NCBI GenBank assembly: GCA_050247255.1
Contig: JBFWUM010000069.1
Location: 1-16,480, forward strand
DNA: 16,480 nt
Direction of reading: 5' to 3'
From: JBFWUM01 sp050247255
GTDB taxonomy: Bacteria > Acidobacteriota > Vicinamibacteria > Vicinamibacterales > UBA2999
In this document: one piece after another, positions 12,536-16,480 of the stretch
How the letters are laid out: every line of letters begins with the position of its first letter
Numbering within the stretch: the stretch's first letter is position 1
The notes under the pieces: model-generated
Databases searched by the model: none
Seen by the model: the letters and a program-made list of their open reading frames with translations, nothing else
Told to the model about the DNA's origin: nothing
Translations under genes and position numbers: made by a program

Positions 12536-13927
12536 CTACTCCAAAACGGGTGCCACCGACGCGCCGGCGGCAACCGGGGCGAACCGCAGCTCCTGGCGGT
12601 CGAGGAACAGCGTGATCGCTACGCCGTCCCAGGTGCCATCCGCCGGGCTCCCCGGCGCATCAGCGCCGAGCGCGATGGCGCCGGTGTTCTGCGGCGCCAG
12701 TCCGTACCGGCGCAGGATGTATTCCCGAACGACGCCGGCACGCTGGCGCGCGACGCGGAACCGCTCATCCACGGTCACGCCGGTGGCGTACCCCTCGACC
12801 ACGATTGGATTGGACGGCACGTATTCGATAAAGGTCGACATGGCCGAATCGAGGCGGGCGCGGCCGCTGGCGCTCAACAGTTCGCCCCCCTCGGGGCCGG
12901 GCTCGAACAGCACCTCACGGTTGAGCCAGATGCGCATGGCCTTCCGCTTACCGTTTTCCAGCACGCCGCTGCGGTAGTCGGCGGGCGAAATGGCGTCCAG
13001 GTCGAAGTAGCCGCGGTCGTTGAAGAAGCCACGGAAGAAGAAACTGCGCTTGAGCGCCTCCATGTTGTCCGCCAGGTCGGAGGTCGCCTCGCGCGCCTGG
13101 AGCACGGTCACCCGCATGTCGGAGAGCAGCCCCTGCGCAGGGCCGTCGGGAGACCGGAAGTCGCTGATCGCGCGCCGTGCCTCGGCGGTCACTTCCCGCA
13201 CGTTGACGACCACGGTCTGCGTCTGCTCGGTGATGTCACGAATCCGCTGATACAGCTCATCGTCGTTCACCAGCTTGCCGATGGTGCCGCGTCCCTCGCG
13301 GATGTTGGTGACGACCTGCCGGGCGTCGGCGGAGATGCGGGCGCCGTTCTCGGCGATGGCCAGCAGGTTGGGCCGCATCTCCTGCAGCATGGCGTTGGCG
13401 TCGGCGGCGGTCGCCGAGATCTGCTTGACGGTGGCCTCGATGTCGCCGCTCAGCACCGTCACGGTCTGGTTGACGATGGTCACCGTCTCGCTCATCTGCG
13501 CCAGCAGGTCGGCCATCGAGAACGGCTCACGGCTCTTGATGGTCCCTTCGTCTTCGACCACCGGCGCCTGCTCGCTGCCCGCTTGCACGTTCACGAAGAT
13601 GGCGCCCACCAACCCTTCGGTCTGGACGACGGCCACCGAGTCTGTACGCACGAGCGGCCGCAGGTCCTCGCGGATCTCCATGCGTACGCGGAACTTCTCC
13701 TGGGGACCGCGCGGCACGACGATCTCGGTCACCTCCCCGGCATCGGCCCCGGCCACCCGGACGACCGCGCCGACCTCGAGCTGGCCCAGCGTCGCGAACT
13801 CCGCGTACACGGGAAAGCGGTCCTCGAAGAGCATCCGCCGCTCGCCGATCATGAAGAGGGCCACGGTGAACAGCAGCAGCCCGATGGCGACGAAGGCGCC
13901 GGCGCCGATCGCGCGTGATCCGCGCAT
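12536..13927 (-). CDS. mlaD: MlaD/MCE-family lipid-transport protein with OmpA-like C-terminus
   Basis: A 463-residue inner-membrane protein. A signal-anchor helix (about 8-28) is followed by a single MCE domain (about 36-115; PVYAEFATLGQLEVGAVVRVAG and EGLVGAIFVNV are typical). A long helical, coiled-coil region (about 138-300) then carries repeated ISADARQVV/NVREVTAEARR-like heptads. Residues about 335-445 look OmpA-like: NPIVVEGYATGVTVDERFRVARQRAGVVREYIL recalls the 'xVxGYTDxxGxxxxNxxLSxxRAxxVxxYL' core, but the usual asparagine/arginine peptidoglycan ligands are only partly recognisable. MCE proteins form rings that carry lipids between membranes. Start ATG 13927 overlaps the mlaF stop (TAATG). 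Confidence 0.87.
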   Translation of the reverse strand: MRGSRAIGAGAFVAIGLLLFTVALFMIGERRMLFEDRFPVYAEFATLGQLEVGAVVRVAGADAGEVTEIVVPRGPQEKFRVRMEIREDLRPLVRTDSVAVVQTEGLVGAIFVNVQAGSEQAPVVEDEGTIKSREPFSMADLLAQMSETVTIVNQTVTVLSGDIEATVKQISATAADANAMLQEMRPNLLAIAENGARISADARQVVTNIREGRGTIGKLVNDDELYQRIRDITEQTQTVVVNVREVTAEARRAISDFRSPDGPAQGLLSDMRVTVLQAREATSDLADNMEALKRSFFFRGFFNDRGYFDLDAISPADYRSGVLENGKRKAMRIWLNREVLFEPGPEGGELLSASGRARLDSAMSTFIEYVPSNPIVVEGYATGVTVDERFRVARQRAGVVREYILRRYGLAPQNTGAIALGADAPGSPADGTWDGVAITLFLDRQELRFAPVAAGASVAPVLE

Positions 13928-14664
13928 TACCCGGCCCCTTCGGAGCGCATGAAGGCCCGCACCAGTGGCTCGGAGGAACCATCAAGGTCGCCGGCGGTGC
14001 CCCGCGCGATCAGCCGCCCTTCATGCAGCATCGCGAGCTGGTCGGCGACATGCCGGGCGCTGGGGATGTTGTGTGTCACCAGCACCAGCGTCGTGCCCCG
14101 GCGCTTCAACGCGACCAGCAGGTCGTCAATTTCATCAGCGGTGATCGGATCCAGCCCGGAGCTCGGCTCGTCGACCAGCAGGATGTCCGGGTCGAGCGCC
14201 ATGGCGCGCGCCAGCCCCGCCCGCTTCTTCATGCCGCCCGAGAGCTGCGCCGGCATCGTGTCGAAGTCGTCGGCCAACCCGACGTCGTCCAGCTTCTGCC
14301 GCGCCACCTCGCGGATCTTCCGGTCGGGCCAGTCGGTGTGGCGCCGCAGCGGAAACGCGACGTTCTCTCCCACCGTGATCGAGTCGAAGAGCGCCGCGTT
14401 CTGGAACAGGAACCCCATCCGCCGGCGCGCATCGCCCAGCTCTCGCCGGTTCAGGCCGGTCACGTCCTGGCCGTGCACGAGCACGCGGCCGCTGTCGGGG
14501 CGCATCAGCCCGATGATGTGTTTCAGGGTCACGCTCTTCCCGGTGCCGCTGCGGCCGAGCAGGCAGAATGCCGTCCCCTGCGCCACGTCGATGCTGACAT
14601 CGTCGAGCACCTGGCGCCCGTCGAACGATTTGCGCACCGACTCCAGACGGATGACCGCGTCCAT
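13927..14664 (-). CDS. mlaF: ABC transporter ATPase of the Mla/MCE lipid system
   Basis: A 245-residue ATPase that powers the MlaE permease. Motifs: Walker A GRSGTGKS (37-44), Q-loop FLFQNAALFDS with Q88, the signature LSGGMKKR (141-148, the MKKR ending being usual for MlaF), Walker B ILLVDEP (161-167), the D-loop SSGLDP, and switch histidine H198 in VTHNI. The TVGENVAFPLRRHT segment after the Q-loop is also typical of MlaF. ATG 14664 overlaps the last base of the mlaE stop codon (TGATG), and its own stop overlaps the mlaD start, showing tight translational coupling in mlaE-F-D. Confidence 0.95.
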   Translation of the reverse strand: MDAVIRLESVRKSFDGRQVLDDVSIDVAQGTAFCLLGRSGTGKSVTLKHIIGLMRPDSGRVLVHGQDVTGLNRRELGDARRRMGFLFQNAALFDSITVGENVAFPLRRHTDWPDRKIREVARQKLDDVGLADDFDTMPAQLSGGMKKRAGLARAMALDPDILLVDEPSSGLDPITADEIDDLLVALKRRGTTLVLVTHNIPSARHVADQLAMLHEGRLIARGTAGDLDGSSEPLVRAFMRSEGAG

Positions 14665-15476
14665 CAGGCGCTCACCGGGAAGAGGAAGAAGATCAGCCGC
14701 ACCAGCACGACGTTCGACACGATGATCAGGATCGAGGCGAAGACAACGCTGCGCGTGGACGTGCGGCCGACGCCTTCGGTGCCTTGGGAGGTCGTGAAGC
14801 CCAGATACGACGCGATGGTGCCGATGATCAGGCCGAAAACCATCGTCTTGACCGTGGCCGGAACGAAGTCGGTGAATTCGATCAGCGAGAACGCGCGGCG
14901 GAAGTAGAGCTGCCATGACATGCCACTGGCCGCCGCCTCGGCGACGTAGCCGCCGAGGATCCCGCAGAAGTTCATCACCGTCGTCAGCAGCGGCAGCGCG
15001 ATGATGCAGGCGACGATGCGCGTGACGGCGAGGAACTTGAACGAATCGACGGCCACCGCCTCGAGCGCGTCGATCTGCTCGGTGACCTTCATGGCGCCGA
15101 GCTCTGCGCCGATGCCGGCGCCGACCCGCCCCGAGACGAGGAGCCCGGTGGTGAGCGGCCCGGTTTCGCGGATGAGCGCGAGGCCGAGGCCGGCGGGGAT
15201 CATCGCCTCCGCGCCAAAGCGCTCGAGCGAGGCGCGCGTGTGCATCGACAGGACGATGCCGATGGCGAAGCCGGAGAGCGCGACGAGCGGCAGCGACTTC
15301 CAGCCGATGTCGAAGACGTGGCGCGCAGTTTCGCGGAACTCGTAAGGGGGGCGGAAGGCGTCGACAAGGGCGCGGGCGCCAAAGAGGGTGACCTCGCCGA
15401 CAAAGGCAAGCAGGCTGAGGATGGCCGCGCCGAGCCGGTCGAGCATGGCCCATCCGTTGTGCAACGGACGGGCCAT
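14664..15476 (-). CDS. mlaE: MlaE-family permease of the lipid-transport ABC system
   Basis: A 270-residue polytopic membrane protein (PF02405). Characteristic blocks are LPLVALSGFAIGIVLSMHTRASLERFGAE, LIRETGPLTTGLLVSGRVGAGIGAELGAMKVTEQIDALEAV (the EQIDAL cytoplasmic coupling region) and the closing SVVFASILIIVSNVVLVRLIFFL helix. It forms the membrane channel of the Mla/MCE transporter with MlaF. ATG 15476 has ACAGGAG at seven bases. ATG 15446 is a weaker alternative, and the segment between them holds a hairpin. No mlaB or mlaC gene follows in this cluster; the distal genes are mlaD and two YtxH-like genes. Confidence 0.94.
   Translation of the reverse strand: MARPLHNGWAMLDRLGAAILSLLAFVGEVTLFGARALVDAFRPPYEFRETARHVFDIGWKSLPLVALSGFAIGIVLSMHTRASLERFGAEAMIPAGLGLALIRETGPLTTGLLVSGRVGAGIGAELGAMKVTEQIDALEAVAVDSFKFLAVTRIVACIIALPLLTTVMNFCGILGGYVAEAAASGMSWQLYFRRAFSLIEFTDFVPATVKTMVFGLIIGTIASYLGFTTSQGTEGVGRTSTRSVVFASILIIVSNVVLVRLIFFLFPVSA
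15453..15468 (-). promoter_or_regulatory. Hairpin inside the first codons of mlaE
   Basis: TCCGTTG (15453-15459) and CAACGGA (15462-15468) form a perfect 7-bp stem with a two-base loop in DNA, lying between the two possible mlaE starts (15476 and 15446). In mRNA it could restrict initiation at the first ATG or mark the true leader. This is suggestive only. Confidence 0.3.
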
Positions 15477-15495
15477 TTCGGGCTCCTGTCGACGG

Positions 15496-15549
15496 CCGAC
15501 ACTGAAGTGTCGGGCTCCGATTGTACGGAGCCCGGGACTTTAGTCCCGG
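15496..15549. repeat. Three consecutive hairpins upstream of mlaE
   Basis: Three dyads follow one another: CCGACACT/AGTGTCGG (15496-15513), GGGCTCCG/CGGAGCCC (15512-15533, six-base loop) and CCGGGACT/AGTCCCGG (15532-15549, two-base loop). They fill the gap between the sigma-54 activator stop and mlaE. Adjacent hairpins share one or two bases, so they could fold simultaneously as a compact array. No T-run follows on either strand. It may be a REP-type element, a barrier to read-through from the regulator, or both. Confidence 0.75.
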
Positions 15550-15556
15550 CGTTACT

Positions 15557-16480
15557 TCACTGCGGCGTCGGAGCGGCCGCAGCGGCTGCCGCGGCGCGCG
15601 CGGCGGCGCGCTGATCCTTGATGTCGTGCTTCTTCATCTTGCTGTAGAGCGTCGGCCGGTAGAGCCCGAGGATCTGTGCCGCTTCCTGCTTGTTCCAGTT
15701 CGTCCGCTGCAGCGTCTGGACGATGGCCATCTTCTCGATCTCAGCCAGCGTGCGGTGCGGCGGAATGGTGAACTCCTGCGCCGGCGCCCCTTCCTCGCGG
15801 ATGGTCTCGGGCAGGTCGTTCGGGGTGATCTCCCCGGTCTTGCACACCAGCACCGCGCGCTCGATGGCGTTCTCCAGCTCGCGCACGTTGCCAGCCCAGC
15901 GGTTGCGGATCAGCAGGTGATACGCCGCCGGCGAGATCGACCGCACGTTCTTCTGGTAGCGCTGGTTGAACTTCGACAGGAAGTGGTTGCACAGCAGCGG
16001 AATGTCCTCGCTCCGCTCGCGCAGCGGCGGCACCCGCAGCGTGATGGTATTGATGCGGAAGTAGAGGTCCTCGCGCAGCTTCCCTTCGCGCAGCGCCGTC
16101 TCGAGGTCGATGTTCGTCGCGCAGATCAACCGGAAGTCGACGTGCACCAGGCGGTCGCTGCCAATCGGCCGGTACTCACGCTCCTGCAGCACGCGCAGCA
16201 GCTTGGTCTGCAGGTAGGGCGGCATCTCGCCGATCTCGTCGAGCAGGAGCGAGCCGCCTTCGGCCATCTCGAACAGGCCGACCTTGTCGGTCTGCGCGCC
16301 GGTGAAGGCGCCCTTCTTGTAGCCAAAGAGCTCGCTCTCGATCAGGTCCTTCGGGATCGCCGCGCAGTTGATCTTGATGAACGGCCCCTTCACCCGGTTC
16401 GAGTTGTAGTGGATCGCGTTGGCGATCAGCTCCTTGCCCGTGCCGTTCTCGCCCTGGATGAGGATGTTGGCATCGCTGGC
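15557..16480 (-). CDS. Sigma-54-dependent transcriptional activator, C-terminal part (runs off the window)
   Basis: The 308 visible residues contain most of the AAA+ domain and the DNA-binding domain of an NtrC-type activator. In the visible part: Walker A GENGTGKE (10-17), the sigma-54 contact loop GAFTGA (57-62), Walker B LLLDE (78-82), the sensor-I area FRLICATNIDLE, the arginine-finger region FRINTITLRVPPLRER, and WAGNVRELENAIERAV. A Fis-type helix-turn-helix (NKQEAAQILGLYRPTLYSKMKKHDI) follows, then an alanine-rich tail (RAAARAAAAAAAAPTPQ). The receiver or other sensory domain lies beyond the right edge, so the signal is unknown. It is codirectional with mlaE but separated by the hairpin array; I saw no -24/-12 promoter in the window. 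Confidence 0.93.
   Translation of the reverse strand, partial: ASDANILIQGENGTGKELIANAIHYNSNRVKGPFIKINCAAIPKDLIESELFGYKKGAFTGAQTDKVGLFEMAEGGSLLLDEIGEMPPYLQTKLLRVLQEREYRPIGSDRLVHVDFRLICATNIDLETALREGKLREDLYFRINTITLRVPPLRERSEDIPLLCNHFLSKFNQRYQKNVRSISPAAYHLLIRNRWAGNVRELENAIERAVLVCKTGEITPNDLPETIREEGAPAQEFTIPPHRTLAEIEKMAIVQTLQRTNWNKQEAAQILGLYRPTLYSKMKKHDIKDQRAAARAAAAAAAAPTPQ

Noticed and set aside
16451..16456. Walker A reading GENGTGKE instead of GESGTGKE in the sigma-54 activator as a defect
   Set aside because: Asn at this position occurs in functional NtrX-type and related activators; the lysine and GAFTGA loop are intact.

Overview
The window is GC-rich (clearly above 60% by eye). It looks like a chromosomal segment of a soil-type Gram-negative bacterium. 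I infer Acidobacteriota, probably the Vicinamibacteria lineage. The reasons are the CBM9-like/DUF5916 outer-membrane protein, the protein types present, and the short palindromic and tandem repeats placed between genes. This is an inference from gene content and repeat style, not a database match.

Region A (1-2200) is the tRNA-proximal end of an integrative element. A tRNA-Leu(UAA) gene on the minus strand (2172-2257) has its 3' end facing a tyrosine recombinase (898-2034, minus). Three 11-bp direct repeats lie between them. Tail to tail with the integrase is a plus-strand TIR-like protein of the CAP12/Pycsar effector type (283-903), a likely antiphage effector. Head to head with that gene is the 5' end of a small mobilization-type gene (minus, 284 to about 121). 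It appears to be cut by an IS3-family insertion sequence whose left end and orfA start occupy 1 to about 120.

Region B (2258-4497) is a bufferin-type copper-binding RiPP operon on the plus strand: a DUF2282 precursor with four cysteines, the multinuclear iron oxidase BufB (DUF692/MNIO), a short partner BufC (DUF2063) and a DoxX-like membrane protein. Upstream is an exact GTAACC-N16-CGAA element, the form I recall for Caulobacter SigF (ECF16), which controls such operons there.

Region C (4498-7537) holds a decayed stretch with a probable flavin-reductase relic on the minus strand, then a 735-residue secreted outer-membrane beta-barrel protein (CBM9-like plus DUF5916), then a convergent non-coding gap.

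Region D (7538-16480) is entirely minus strand. Read in the direction of transcription it contains the C-terminal part of a sigma-54 activator, a Mla/MCE-type lipid transporter set (mlaE-mlaF-mlaD) with 1-nt stop/start overlaps, two small YtxH-like membrane proteins, a palindromic repeat, then a coupled yihY-M48 peptidase-yyaL operon and a small hypothetical gene. Repeats separate the blocks: three tandem hairpins before mlaE, an inverted 18-bp repeat before yihY, and a 14-bp tandem repeat that contains the yyaL stop codon. Together the genes suggest envelope upkeep (lipid trafficking, periplasmic proteolysis, outer-membrane protein) next to a metal-stress operon, with a mobile defence cargo inserted at the tRNA.
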